Positions 22,561-34,491 are shown, counted from the first letter of the stretch. The stretch: 64,000 nucleotides of DNA from Chionoecetes opilio (GCA_016584305.1 JACEEZ010013848.1:196501-260500); one strand, 5' to 3'. A program made the numbers and translations. The notes: generated by a model not told the origin, from the letters alone.

Positions 22561-23470
22561 CCTTGCTGCCCGTCCCTTCTGCAGTCTGACCTCGGTGATG
22601 TTCTCTGTCAGCCTCGTAATCTGATTTCAGTAGGTAGCCCTCATGGAATGCCAAACGCAGGAGGATTTTCACTGGCACTATTGTCACTGCTGGAATAATC
22701 CATGATAATGGCGAAAGTAATGTGTAAATCCAGAGAAAGCACTCGCTGCTTTCTCTGCGTTGGGAGGGAGGGAAGGTGTTGTATTCTTGCATGAAAGTAA
22801 AACTCCAAGTTGACATGCAGGGATTTTATGTAGTGCAGTGAGACAGTACAGCAGAGTACACGCAGATAACACAACACTGCGTAATATTAGTGAGGGAATC
22901 AACGTCTCACTAGAATATCCATGGCGAGTAAATCCAAGTATGTACAGTAAGTGTATATCCCGAGTGCGACCAGATAACTGACTTGCTCGCCCTGTAACCC
23001 TATATTTATACATATAGAATGAACTACCCGAAGTCTCGAACGTAGCCCGCTGGAACACTGAATGAAAGAAACTGATACCGAAACAAGTCCTAGTTAAATG
23101 TAACTACCTATCATAGTTAGTAATTAGAATACCATAACAGAAGAAAGGCGGCAGTGGTGGCGATCCGACGCTCTCATTGGCTCAACGCTCTGACATCACG
23201 GAGTGCGTCTCGTCTCCCATTGGCTGGTTGACCGCGTGTGGAGTTAGGTCCCTTCTGCCACGGCGCTCCCTGCCTTCACGTGTTCCAAGTAATTGAAGCA
23301 GAAAATCACTTTGTAAACAATAGGACTTTCGACTTTATGGAAATGTCGGAAGAAGGATGCTAACTCCACCATCCTGTAGAACGGGAATTCAGATCTCTGT
23401 CGATGTAAAAATCTCATTTTTGGCCGCGGTGGCGGTTAGTACCCTTCTGCCGCGGTGCGCCTCATATGTC
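22561..23470. other. no gene recognised; GC-richer patch with CCAAT-like boxes
   Basis: 23145-23290 is unusually GC/CpG-rich for the window. It holds ATTGGCT twice (about 23177 and 23219), TGACATCACG, and the repeated word TTCTGCCACGGCG or TTCTGCCGCGGTG (about 23253, 23442). It could be a promoter fragment or a repeat; I cannot tell. Confidence 0.25.
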
Positions 23471-23476
23471 ATTTGC

Positions 23477-24575
23477 CTGTATTTACCAAGTTGTGTTTTA
23501 CCTAGTTGTATTTTACAGGGCCGGAGCTACACTCGTGTGGTCCCGTCTCCGTATCTACATTTATCCAGTCTTTCTTTCAATTTGTGCACATTATGTGCCG
23601 ATATCACCTCCTCATTTAGTCCATTCCAAACTTCTACATCTCTATGAGGGAAGCTGTACTTCTTTATGTTGTTCAGGCATCTCCCTTTTCCTAGTTTTTT
23701 TGTATGTCCCCTTGTGTATATCGACCTTCTCTTTGCTTCCGAGTCAGTAATCTCTTATAGTCTGTTTCCTCCATCTTAGTTATCAGCTTAAAAATTGTTA
23801 TTTAGTCTCCTCTTTCTCTTCTCTGCTCAAGTGTTGGTAACTTTATTTCCTTCAACCTTTCCTCATAAGAAAGTTCTTCTAGCTCTGGTACCATCTTTGT
23901 TGCCATTCTCTGTATCCTCTCCAACTTTTCCACATGCTTCTTTTTATATGGGGACCACACAATGGCAGCATATTCCATTTTTGGTTGGATCATTGTAGTA
24001 ATTATCTTTCATCATATTTTTGTCCATGTAATGAAATGCCACTGTAATATTCTTCAACATCCTGTATGTATCTCCAAATTTTTTATTTGTATGTTTTTCT
24101 AGTTGTAGGTTATTTTGCATTATCACTCCTAGGTCCTTTTCTTCATGAACCTTTGTAATTACTTAATTTCCCATTTTATATGGCCATTTATATATCTGCT
24201 TTTTCCAATTTCCATCACATGACACTTATTCACATTTAATTCCATTTCCCATCTTCTGCTCCATTCGTAGATCTTGTTCAGGTCATTTTGTAGTGTTTCA
24301 CAATCTTTATAGTTTTTTTTATTTCTCTTAATAGTTTTGCATCATCCGCAAACAAACTAATATAACTTTTTTATTTCATCAGTCATGTCATTGACATAAA
24401 TCATGAACATTATTGGTGCCAACACTGATCCTTGTGGTACCCCACTAAATACCTTTCTCCTTTCAGATTTTTCATCCTTTACTATTGTTCTTATTTCTCT
24501 TCCTCTCAGATAACTTTCCATCCAGGTTTTGATCATCCCTTTGATTCCTCCTATATTTTCCAATTTCCAAAGTAG
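23477..24575 (-). pseudogene. CR1/jockey-like LINE remnant with RT catalytic motif
   Basis: Reading down the minus strand: IKTWMESYLRGREIRTIVKD, GVPQGSVLAPIMFMIYVNDM (24563-24357), then LFADDAKLLREIKK (about 24353-24310, the FADD catalytic box), YEWSRRWEMELNVNKCHVM, and after a broken stretch IQPKMEYAAIVWSPYKKKHV with YEERLKEIKLPTLEQRRERG (23993-23802). The 3' end has the TTTACCTAGTTGTATTTTAC wording usual in this family. It has stops and frameshifts and is 5'-truncated at about 24575. Same broad family as the fragment at 4690-5240. Confidence 0.9.
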
Positions 24576-25515
24576 CCTGTGTCAGTGTTAGCGTGCATCC
24601 TCTACTGGCCCCACCCCATCTGTGCCGTGCCATCTGGCCCCGAGCCCCACCCGGGGTAGTTTGTGAGTTCCCAAAGGGTACGTGGGACATTTTGTCGAAG
24701 TGTTAACATACCTAATCGTTTTCTAAGGATATTTTTCTATCTAAAAACGCCAACTTGAAGTATATTTCCGAGGGTGCACGATAAGCCTTCTGGCGACCCT
24801 ACTAAGAGCTCTTGCCGATAGTGGAACACCCGCCGACGTGGAAATTTCCAGCAAGTTCTACCTGTAATAGATGAAAAGGAAGAATAAAGATTATTTCATT
24901 ATTGGACACTACTATGGCTTGGCCATAGGGAAGACCGGGCTGTGTCCCGGTAGGCCGGAGGGTCTGAGTCCCGGCCGGGCCGGCCCTCTGTAGCTCAGTA
25001 TGGTTGTGAGAGAAGTTTATGCCCGGAGACTGTATGCCTACAGTGTCTCATGGCATACGGTGTCTCCTGGTGTTGAGCCTGGTGTCTCCTCCCTCCCTCT
25101 CCCCTCTTCTAGCTATTGAATCTGAAGGAGCATGACCCCAGGGGCAGATTGGCCACAGGGCACACCGGGCTGTGTCCCGGTGGGTCAATGGGTCTGAGGG
25201 CCGCCGGTGACCGGGGGCCAGACTCGAGTATGCTTGACGAACAAGTGGCTATCGGGATTATAACCTGGTTATACTCTTTGTACAAAATCATAGGTACAAC
25301 ATTTTATGAAGCAATTTATAAGCGAGAGAGAGAAAGAGAGATCATCTGTTTCTAGCATGGAGGTATAATAATATAACTCAAATGAACTATAGCCCATTTA
25401 TAGGAGATCGTTGACGTTGAGACAGCTAGATTTGTCCCAAAACCCTCCTTTTGGCACTTAGTCCACAACAAACTGTACAGTTTCAAGACACCACAGGCCA
25501 CACACCTCCGTGTAC
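24576..25515. other. no gene; two copies of a CACCGGGCTGTGTCCCGGT motif region
   Basis: GACCGGGCTGTGTCCCGGT (about 24932) and ACACCGGGCTGTGTCCCGGT (about 25162) recur with a following GGGTCTGAG. The second is preceded by CAGGGGCAGATTGGCC, a hAT-like terminus, and a related inverted end (AATCCGCCCCTG) lies at 30104-30115. No complete element could be delimited. Confidence 0.35.
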
Positions 25516-28062
25516 TGTATTTTTTTTTTCTACAGCACAAAGGACTAGCCAAGGACAAAATATAGCCCGCTTAGTTACCAGTCCCTATAAAGAAGACTGT
25601 AAGAGAATATAGAAAGGGGGGTGAGCCAATTTAGTTCGGGAGGTGTCTTGTTACTCCTCCCTGGAAAAAAAAAGTTGTCGTAGGAAGGTGGAAGAATAGA
25701 AACAGTTAGAATGTTCAAGTGTTTACCATTGAAGGCCATGGAAAAGTAAAGATACTTGTTAACTCTTGCATTGTAAGATGGACAGAATAGGGATGAGAAT
25801 GAGTAGAAAGTCTTGTGCTGCGAGGCTGCGGGAGAGGGGGAGGCATGGAGTTATAAGAAAGTTCAGAAGTGCAGTGAGCATGAAAATAACAATAGAAGAT
25901 AGCAAGAGAAGCAACATTGCGGCGATTATTTAAAGATTGTAGACAGTCAGTCAGAGGATGGGAGTTGGTGAGACGAAAAGCTTTTGATTCTACCCTGTTT
26001 AGGAGAGCTGTATGAGTGGACCCCCCCCTAAACATGTGAGACATACTCCATACATGGGCGGATAAGGCCCCTGTAGAGAGCAAGCAACTGGGAGGGATAA
26101 CAAAAAGGACGCAGACGCCACAGGACACCTAACTTCTTTGAAACTGTTTTAGCAAAAGATAAGATGTGAGATTTTCAGTTCAAATTTTTATTAAAGGATA
26201 GTCCAAGAATGTTCATTGTAGCAGAAAAAGACAGTTGAGTGTTATTGAAGAAGAAGGAATAGTTGTCTAGTAGGTTTTGTCGAGTAGATAGGTGAAGAAA
26301 TTTTGTTTTTGAGTCATTGAACAAAAGAAGCTAGGTATGTTTTGTCCCAATCAGAAATTATAAAGAGGTCATAAGTTAGGCGCTCTGTGGCATCTCTCCG
26401 TGAGTCACTTATTTCCTGTTATTTTGGACGCCTAATGAACGACATTGAAAAATGCAGGGTAGAATCATCAGCGAAGGAGTGGATAGGGCATTGAGTTAGA
26501 CTTAGAAGATCATTAATGAATAATAGAAAGAGTGAATGATAGGACAGAACCCTGAGGAGACCAAGAACACCACTATTAATAGTCTTACGAGAAGAACAAT
26601 GACAGTCTACAGTAGCTGCTATAGAATGGTTAAAAAGGAAACTTAAGATGAAAGTGCAGATAGAAGGGTAGAAACCGAATAAGGGTAGTTTAAAAATTTA
26701 GGATTTGTGCAAAACTCTCAAGACCTTTTGATATATCAAGGGCAACAACAAAAGTTTCACCAAAACCCATAAAGGAGGATGACCAAGACTCGGTTAGGAA
26801 AGCTATAGAAGATCGCCAGCAGATCGCCCATTACGGAAACCGTAATGGGCGACGATCAGATTGAAGATTGGGAGCAGATAGATGCTTAAGAATCTTATTA
26901 AGTATACGTAGATTAAAAACCTTTAGAAAGGCAGGAAGTCAAAGCTATAGGATGGTAGTTAGTAGGATTAGAACGGTCACCTTTCTTAGGGACAGATTGA
27001 ATGTGAGCAAATTTCCAGCAAGAAGGAAAGGGGGAAGTAGATAGACAAAGACGGAAAAGTTTGACCAGGCAGGGTGCAAGCACAGAAACACAGTTTTTGA
27101 GAACAATAGGAGGGACTCCATCAGGACTGTAAGCCTTCCAAGGATCTAGGTCAGAAAGGGCAGAGAAAACATCATTACGAAGGATTTTAATAACATAGTC
27201 AGAGAATGGAGGAGAAGGAGGAATTCATCAATAAGAGTGGAATTTTTAGCAAAGGTTTGAGCACAAAGTTCAGATTTAGAAATAGATGAGACAGCTGTGG
27301 AGCCATCCAGGTGAAGCATAGGAGCGAAAGATGAAGAAGAAATAAATTGTTAGAGATGTTTTTAGCTAGATGCCAGAAGTCACGAGATGAGTTTGATTCA
27401 GAACATTTTGTCATTTTCTATGAATGAAGGAGTTTTTAGTAAGCTGAAAAAAATATTAGGCATGATTACGGGCAGATATGTAGAGGGCATGAGTTTCAGG
27501 AGATGAATGGTTACTGTACCGTCTGTGAGCCGCCTCTCTATCTTGTACAGCAGGAGAACAAACAGAGTTAAACCAAAGTTGACGGGTTTTAGGATTAGAG
27601 AAAGTGTGTGGAATGTATGCCTCCATGCCAGAGACAATGACCTCAGTTATGTGATCTGCACAAAGAGATGGGTCTCTGACATGGAGGCAATAATCATTAC
27701 ATGGAAAATCAGAGTTTTAGGTCCTCCCACTTAGCTGAGTTGAAATGCCAGAAGTATATCCGCTTAGTTGGGTCCCAGGGCAGCACCGGAGCGATAGGAC
27801 AGGTTGCAGAAATAAGGTTGTGATCGGAAGAACCCAACGAAGAGAATAGTTTCACAGAGTAAACAGAAAGGTTAGTAGTTAGGAAAAGGTCAAGTATGTT
27901 GGGCGTGTCTCCAAGGCGGTCAGGAATACGGGTAGGGTGCTGCACCAGCTGCTCTAGGTCTTGGAGGATAGAAAAATTGTAGGCTTGTTCACCAAGTTGG
28001 TCAGTGAAAGAAGATGATAGTCAAAGCTGGTGGTGAACATTGAAATCGCCAAGTAATAACTA
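25515..28062 (-). pseudogene. jockey-like LINE, 5'-truncated (endonuclease to 3' end)
   Basis: At the 5' side LLGDFNVHH (about 28055-28030) is the endonuclease DFN motif. It is followed by [20 protein letters not shown] and [17 protein letters not shown] (27945-27709), the SDH box of the APE-type endonuclease. A linker (YLPVIMPNIFFSLLK, SNSSRDFWHLAKNISNNLF) follows. The reverse-transcriptase core (26.2-27.2 kb) is too decayed to read continuously. The tail HVWSMSHMFRGGSTHTALLN with NVASLAIFYCYFHAHCTSEL is at 26128-25715. It ends in the GGGACTGGTAACTAAGCGGG 3' region and a short A tail near 25520. Many stops make it inactive. Its sister is at 18753. Confidence 0.88.
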
Positions 28063-28194
28063 ATTAATGATTAGACTCACTGTCTTATCATAATTGAAAT
28101 TTCAAAATGAGTGATTATATTGATGGGAAGTATGAGAAATGTGCATGTTTATAGTCAAGTGGATTGTGTGGCGGGATGATCAGCAGCTGTGTTG

Positions 28195-29097
28195 CAGTGT
28201 TGTAGGTCTCGAGACCAGTTTTATGTGGTCTTGGTCTTGGTCTTGGTCTCGTTTGATGTGGTCTCGAAGCTTCTGGTCTCGGAGTTTGGCTCGAGACCAG
28301 GTCGAGACCAGGATTAAAAAGTGCATCGCGGTGTGGGGAGGGTCGGAATTTATTATCATGCACAAACCACAAAATATACTTTTGGCCTTCACACTTTACT
28401 TTTTTGGCATTTTCAATTTTTCATCATAAGAAAATGAAATTCAATTGACGAATATTTCTGGCAAATTCCAAAATTTGTTGAGTAATTTCTGGCAAGAAAT
28501 ACAACAATTAACAGGACCTGGCAACTCTGTCTGGCAGTGACATAGGACGTCGGACAGTGAGGTGTACTGGACTATAGTCTCGCTTAGTTTCCGCTCGCAC
28601 ACCGGAATGAGTAATCATGTCGGCATCTTCAGTAGTTATCAAATTTGTGTTCAAGGACCACAAGGAGGTTTTTTTTATAAGAAACACGGAACCCAGAAGC
28701 ACACAGCAGTTTATACTTTCTGCAAACAAATTTTAATTAGGTCCGTTATATTCAAAGGTGTATGTATGAGAGAAAAAATTAAAACCCATTCCTTACAAAC
28801 AGGACAGGACAATACAATTTAGTATTTACACAGTACAGACCAAAAACATTCAGATAATAGTCATATTTATAAAAAATATTTTCATATGCCTGTTCTTGGT
28901 CTTGGTCTGTTTCGGAGGGTCTGGTCTTGGTCTTGGTCTCAGAGGGTCTTGGTCTCGGAGGGCTGGTCTTGGTCTTGGAAGGTCTGGTCTTGGGCTTGGT
29001 CTCGGAGGGTCTGGTCTTCGTCTTGATCTTGGTCTCGGAGGGTCTGGTCTTCGTCTTGATCTTGGTCTCGGAGGGTCTGGTCTTGACTACAACACTG
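28195..29097. mobile_element. hAT element, 903 bp, perfect 8-bp duplication CTGTGTTG
   Basis: CTGTGTTG at 28187-28194 and 29098-29105 flanks the ends CAGTGTTGTAGGTCTCGAGA and, inverted from the right, CAGTGTTGTAGTCAAGACCA. Both subterminal regions are dense in GGTCTTGGTCTC/GGAGGGTCTGG hexamer-like repeats (28200-28320, 28885-29090), probably the transposase binding arrays. No transposase; non-autonomous. Confidence 0.9.
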
Positions 29098-29386
29098 CTG
29101 TGTTGATGCCCAGTCTAGTGCGCTGGTTAGAATTGAAATGTTTTGTAAAATGGTTCGTGAATGACTGGGTTTTTTGTGAATCTAGACTTATTTGTTCAAT
29201 AGCTTTTCAGACTCATACAAGAACTATGGAAACAAATACACAAGTGTGGTATATATGATATATTTTTTGGTTTGAATACCGTTTATTCAACAATTTTCTT
29301 TTTACCTAGTTGAGATGGAATCAATGTAATAATTTTTTGTTCAGGGGTACTACATTTTTTTCATGACTGAAGTTTGCAAGATAGGG

Positions 29387-30069
29387 CCGGTGTCGTGTGA
29401 GCAGCAGTCTGTTTACGAGGTGCAGTCCGCCTTTGTTTACTAACAAAAGAAAACGGGAACTGCGCACGCTTTGAGGGGAATATTTACTAATACTGAATGT
29501 TCGCTAAAGTAGGGGAGGGTATACTGTTTTTATTCTTTCATAGGAAAAACATTCATGAATCGAATAATGCGCTCTGCTTTTGTATTACTGATGTGAAGGA
29601 CCATTATGTAGCCTGTTTGCAGTGAATCGTGAGTAAATTTACGGAATACAGCATTTTGCTAATTAAAAAGAAAATACTATTTTGATGTGTATCAGATGAA
29701 TATGATACCTGTGTGGGGCAGATTGCATTCTTGAACACGGGTGGTTAAGGCCCATCTCCTGCTCACAGGACATTTCTGTACGAAATTGAATGCCTCATAT
29801 ATCATATATGCTCAAAACCCTACCTATAACTGTCGCCGATAGGAATTCTCGCCGACGTCGGCGAGTGTTCCACTTCGTGCCCCCCCCCCCCCTTTGTTGA
29901 TAAATAAAGACGGGTTTGTTGTCGTAGGTTGCCTGGACATGCCTTTGTTGATCAACAAGTCAATATTAGTAAATATTCCCCTCAACGCGTGCACAGTTCC
30001 CGTTTTCTTTTGTTAGTAAACAAAGGCGGACTGCACCTCGTAAACAGACTGCTGCTCACACGACACCGG
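29387..30069. mobile_element. foldback element, TTTGTTTAC family, copy 2 (about 680 bp)
   Basis: The left end CCGGTGTCGTGTGAGCAGCA, then CAGTCCGCCTTTGTTTAC and AACGGGAACTGCGCACG, is inverted at 29935-30069 (CGTGTGCTG... ending CGACACCGG), giving arms of about 130 bp. Same family as the split element at 7974-13322. The middle carries GTCGCCGATAGGAATTC, shared with the small element at 61.15 kb. No target duplication was clear. Confidence 0.65.
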
Positions 30070-30135
30070 TAGGTGTCTGTCCCGGGCTGGTGTAGGGTAC
30101 CCAATCCGCCCCTGTATATATATATATATACTGTA

Positions 30136-30548
30136 TGTGGAAATTATCCACCAACCACCTTCTCAATAATATAATTGGCAGAGTGGTGGTTTGTTTCCCC
30201 CCCTTGTGAGGGAGGTATTATCCGCTCATCAAAGGGGTGCGTAGGAATGTATATATATATATAATTAAAATGGTAATGGGTAATAATTAAGGTAATTTGA
30301 GTAAGTGATAAGCGCTGGGATAGAATAATTGAACATTCCTAGTAATATTAAGCATTTGCACCTTAGATAATTATGCACCTTGGTTGGGGCAGCCGGCCAT
30401 TGGCTGCCGCCCATTAGATACTAGCCACTGAGATTAATGTACGTGGCTGGGTATTGGTGGCCGCTGCCGCCGCCCACCGGAGAGAATCAGTACACTCCGA
30501 GCCCTTGAGAGAACAACATCTCTTATTGAATATACGTGGATTTGTATA
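30136..30548 (+). mobile_element. 5' LTR of a BEL/Pao retrotransposon (truncated)
   Basis: It is nearly identical to the first about 400 bp of the LTR at 34701 (TGTGGAAATTATCCACCAAC, GAGAATCAGTACACTCCGAG), in the same orientation. It stops where a CAGGGAGGTCCC element begins (TA at 30547-30548). The last roughly 370 bp of the LTR are absent. Confidence 0.8.
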
Positions 30549-30722
30549 CAGGGAGGTCCCGTTATACGAGCATTCGGTATACGAGAATCCGATGGTACGA
30601 GATGTGTAAATTAGGGTCTATTTTCAATATACGAGATCGAAAATCTAATGATACGACATTCAAACGGGTGAGTAAAATTATCAAGTTGTATTTGCTATAG
30701 TTTATTTTAGCTTGAAAAACAT

Positions 30723-30771
<49 letters not shown>

Positions 30772-31559
30772 CAATTGGTCCTGGAACCAAACCTATATTT
30801 TACCATTAGTTATGTGTTTCGTTATACGAGATTTCGCTTTACGAGTATGCCAGGTGGAACCTAACTGCTCGTATCTTCGGGACCTCCCCAGGGAGGTCCC
30901 GTTATACGAGCGTTCGGTATACGATAATCCGATGATACGAGATGTGTAAATTAGGGTCTATTTTCAATATACGAGATCGAAAATCCAATGATACGACATT
31001 CAAACTGGGGTGAGTAAATTATCAAGCTAAAAATGCGCGCCCTACCACTCCCGGGCTGGACAAAGGGGGATTTGGTTGACCCCAGTGAGGTCACCCCTAG
31101 CAAGCCGTGACCTGAAGGGTAATTAAGCATATGGCGCTGCCTGACATTTAGGGGTAATTAGCAGGTGTGGGGCCCCAACCTTGGGACCGCTACACTACCT
31201 TCTCTTGTATCACGCAGCGTCCCCTACATTACAACGTCTTTTTAGCTTGTTATGCATGTTTTATGTTTAATTAATGTGCAGTTATGTTATTTTGTGTGCT
31301 ATTTTCTCTTTCAGAATGCTTTATCTACAGAATAGGTAGTACAGTGTGGGTAATATAGACGCTGTGTGTTTGTTGTGTTTGCCATAGTTTATTTTAGCTT
31401 CAAAAACATGTCTTTTTTTTTTTTTTCTTTTTTTTAAATTGATGGGGTCTTGGAACCAAACCTATATTTTACCATTAGTTATGTATTTCGTTATACAAGA
31501 TTTCGCTTTACGAGTATGCCAGGTGGAACCTAACTGCTCGTATCTTCGGGACCTCCCTG
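30549..31559. mobile_element. head-to-tail dimer of CAGGGAGGTCCCGTTATACG elements
   Basis: Copy 1 (30549-30888) and copy 2 (30889-31559) both start CAGGGAGGTCCCGTTATACG and end CGTATCTTCGGGACCTCCC. They abut without a TA between them; TA lies only outside (30547-30548 and 31560-31561). Copy 1 contains a 47-nt T run (30724-30770). Copy 2 has an extra roughly 330-bp GC-richer piece (about 31036-31350). Tigger-like MITE ends are inferred. Confidence 0.75.
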
Positions 31560-32084
31560 TACTCACCAAGCCGAACAAAAGAAGAGTATTCCTAATCATG
31601 CACAACCCCCAGTGGCGTCGTTTGGGTATGGCAAGGTATGGCACTCGCCATACCTTAAAAAAAAAACTTTTTCTTTTCTTTTTTATAGTTTTGGCTTTAT
31701 CTCAGCCCACCCACCAGCCAGCCGCTGTAGTTGAGCGCTCCTCTTTTGAATATTCATGAACTTTGTTTACCACCAGCCAGCCTATAGGCACTTTAGTTGA
31801 GCGCTCCTCTTTTGAATATTCATGAGCTTTCCCTGCCAGCCTCCGTTTTGAAAACTCGAGAACGGGACAGACAGGTTTCTGCTCTGGCTATATCGGAGTT
31901 AACAAGCCTCATTGTTGTCCAGGTGGGTAAACAAATGACACTGTTTAACTGATAACAATTAAACTAATAACTGTTAACAATTGACACTGTTTAACATTGA
32001 CAAGCTAGCTGGCTTAATAGCCATAAAAAATAAGTATACTTAAATACTGTAGTTGACTCCTTCATTCATTACCTTGATTAATTA

Positions 32085-33540
32085 ATCTATATAATAAAGC
32101 TGAACGTCTGTGTGTCTGTCTGTCTGTCTGTCCCTCTATAGCAGTGGTTCCCAACCTGGGGGTAAATTACCCCCCGGGGGTAATGAGCCTATACCTCGGG
32201 GGTAATAGAGGCAACTGAACTGAAAGTATTTTTTAATGTTATGAAAAGTATATGAGCAGATCGTGTGAATGTGTAGATGACATAAATCAATTGAAAGTTA
32301 ATTTATGCGTGAACTAATCTGGTGTCACCTAATGTGTAGCATATGTGCAGTTGTACACCTTTGTGCCGAAAACCCGAAAAACCTTTTACGATGTGCCCAC
32401 AAAGAAGGTTAGACCATGGGTCCCACGGCCAAAAATCCGAAAAATTCGGGCAATTTATCCAGGCAGGTATTGTAGCCCCTCTGCTTTGGATATGGTGTAG
32501 TTTTAGGAATGTGGAGCATAAAATTCTTCGGTTTAGAGTTATATTGTCCTAATATCCTCTTAAAACATGAAAATTTCAATTTTTTTGTGGTCGCTTCCCT
32601 CGCATCTTTTTTATTCTTTACATTACAACCACTATAGAAATGTTCACTATAGAAATGGTATAGAAAACACTATTTTGTCAGAACTTTCGAGTGAAAATGT
32701 TGCAAATCGTTTGCACAATATGTCACTTTATGAGGTTAGAATCACTGACAATTAAGAACATTTAATTCATTTCCCCTTGCATTCATGCAGTGTTTCGTAG
32801 AAAGAGTGTTGCTACTTGTGTGAAATTTCGGGCAAATCAACAACTCTGCCCCCCCAAACCAACGAGTCCCCATACGCCTATGGGTGTAGGTGCGAGACAG
32901 TGGTTTAAAATGTTTATATCCATATAAAATGAATCGGTTTGTGAATGAGAATTTGCTCCCAAATATACGTCAGATTGCAGGAAAAGCATGCAAAAACCTT
33001 AAAAAAAATTCTGGGGCCCTTGTGTGGGCCCCAGACCCCACGCCGTGAAGGGCTTCGCACCTACGGCGCTCGCACCTATGTCAGTCCTGAGATGTTACAA
33101 GTGAAAAAGCAACCCGTGCAAACATAAGTTTAGAGCCTACCTAGCCTAGGGGTAATGGGCCTGGGAAAAATGTGCATTTTGGGTAACGGCCCCAAAAAAG
33201 TTGGGAATCACTGCTCTATAGGAAGAAAGGCAATAGAATATACATAAAAACAAAAAATGTATTCATATGTAGAATTTCCCGAGAAAGACAATGGTAATAG
33301 TCCTAATTCTCAAAATTAGCCCCCCCCCCCCTTAAAATGGCCGCGCGCGTGCAGAATATACAAAAAAGTTAAGTCAATTCGTATACATTGGCCAGAAGGG
33401 AACAGCTCTATCATCTAGATGAAATTTAGCAGACATTTGTTATATATGTTCAAAACAGTCGAAGTGAATAACTTAGAATATTTATAGAACAATTTTGTCA
33501 CCTCTTTTCAACCCAGTCAACGACGGGTGTTTCTGCTAGT
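32085..33540 (+). mobile_element. Helentron-like element inside the hAT
   Basis: The 5' end TCTATATAATAAAGCTG and a (TCTG)n tract (32105-32132), and the 3' end CGACGGGTGTTTCTGCTAGT, are the usual Helitron/Helentron termini in arthropods. It is itself interrupted by a hAT at 32142-33213, leaving only about 380 bp of its own. No Rep/helicase. Confidence 0.65.
32142..33213. mobile_element. innermost hAT element (1,072 bp, 8-bp duplication CTCTATAG)
   Basis: CTCTATAG at 32134-32141 and 33214-33221 is a perfect duplication. The ends are CAGTGGTTCCCAACCTGGGG and the inverted GTTGGGAATCACTG. The interior is AT-rich, apart from a palindromic GGGGCCC-rich patch (33010-33065), with no transposase. It is the deepest layer of the nest. 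Confidence 0.92.
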
Positions 33541-33705
33541 GTCATATAAAAATTAATTGTATAGACTCACAACTCACCAAAATGGACTATTGCACAACTG
33601 ATTTGAAGAAAAAAAAATCTTCCACGGTACCTTGCCATACCTTGGCTTTAGCTGAAATGACGCCACTGACAACCCCTATTAATTACCAAAATTGGAACCA
33701 CTTTC

Positions 33706-33987
33706 TTGCCCACACCAACTAGTGAGGTGGTAGAGGAAAGCGATATTCCAGTTCATAATGAATATATTGCCACTAATGGAAATTCTAATAATAATGTGTC
33801 ACGAGGAAATAATAACCTCAAATTGAACACAGGATTATGGTTTAAAGGCCCTACCTGGCTGAAAGAATGTAATAATATGCCTATACAGGTTTCCACTCAG
33901 TCAGACATATCTGTAGATATAATAAGGGAACCTGAATTGATCCCAGATCCTGTGATAGACATAGAAAGGTTTTCCTTACTGAGCTAA
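33706..33987 (+). pseudogene. BEL/Pao pol fragment (RNase H to integrase linker)
   Basis: The frame reads MPTPTSEVVEESDIPVHNEY and later NTGLWFKGPTWLKECNNMP. The LWFKGPxWL motif is typical of BEL/Pao polyproteins just after RNase H. It ends in IERFSLLS, then stops (TAA, TAA) where the family normally reads on (RFSSLxKL...). The next fragment continues in the same frame at 34045, so only nonsense changes separate them. Not functional. Confidence 0.75.
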
Positions 33988-34044
33988 CTAATTAAGACTA
34001 CTAATTTAGTCTTCCAATCCATTAAAAGGGATAGCTCTGACCCT

Positions 34045-34491
34045 TTGAAGTTTTGGGTCAGAACAATACAAAAGCAGGTATTTCCTGAGGAATATCAGCT
34101 CTTGGCCTCAGCCAGCCCCCATAGGAACAAATTGACCAATTTATTAGGTCTGTACCTAGATCATGAGGGCATAATTAGGTGTCGAGGACGAAATTTGAAA
34201 GCTGATCTTACAAATACCACCTGCCATCCCATACTAATTCCCAAACGCCATCATCTTACTAAATTGTTGGTGGAAGAATATCATAGGAACTCATTACAAG
34301 GCGGAATGGCTACAATATTAGCCGATATCAGGTGTAAATTTTGGATACATCATGGTAGACAGGCAGTCAAATATTACCTCAAATCTCTCAATAAATATAA
34401 TAGATCTGAGGGTAAACTAGTCTCCTATCTAGGTCCCCCTGAACTTCCCGCTGATAGAGAGATCCTAAAACCAATTGAGGTCAATGGTTAG
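34045..34491 (+). pseudogene. BEL/Pao pol fragment (integrase zinc-binding region)
   Basis: It reads FWVRTIQKQVFPEEYQLLAS, NLLGLYLDHEGIIRCRGRNL, HPILIPKRHHLTKLLVEEYH and GGMATILADIRCKFWIHHGR. GLYLDxxGIIRCxGR and HPILIPKxHxLTxLLVxxYH...G...LADIRxKFWI are the BEL/Pao integrase H2C2 region. The two cysteines expected after the RxxVKxxLxxC position are replaced (SLNKYNR), so the zinc site is broken. A stop follows EVNG. The integrase catalytic core is absent. Confidence 0.85.

Larger units (their letters stand above)
31610..33668. mobile_element. hAT element (2,059 bp, 8-bp duplication ACAACCCC)
   Basis: ACAACCCC at 31602-31609 and 33669-33676 flanks the ends CAGTGGCGTCGTTTGGGTAT and, inverted, CAGTGGCGTCATTTCAGC, with GGTATGGCAAGGTA words near each end. 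The 8-bp duplication and CAGTGGCG terminus are diagnostic for hAT. A Helentron-like element (32085-33540) is inserted in it, so the original hAT was about 600 bp and non-coding. Confidence 0.9.

Noticed and set aside
25139..30115. One hAT element between CAGGGGCAGATTGGCC (25139) and AATCCGCCCCTG (30115)
   Set aside because: Flanking 8-bp sequences differ (AGCATGACC side against TATATATA), so the ends probably belong to different copies.
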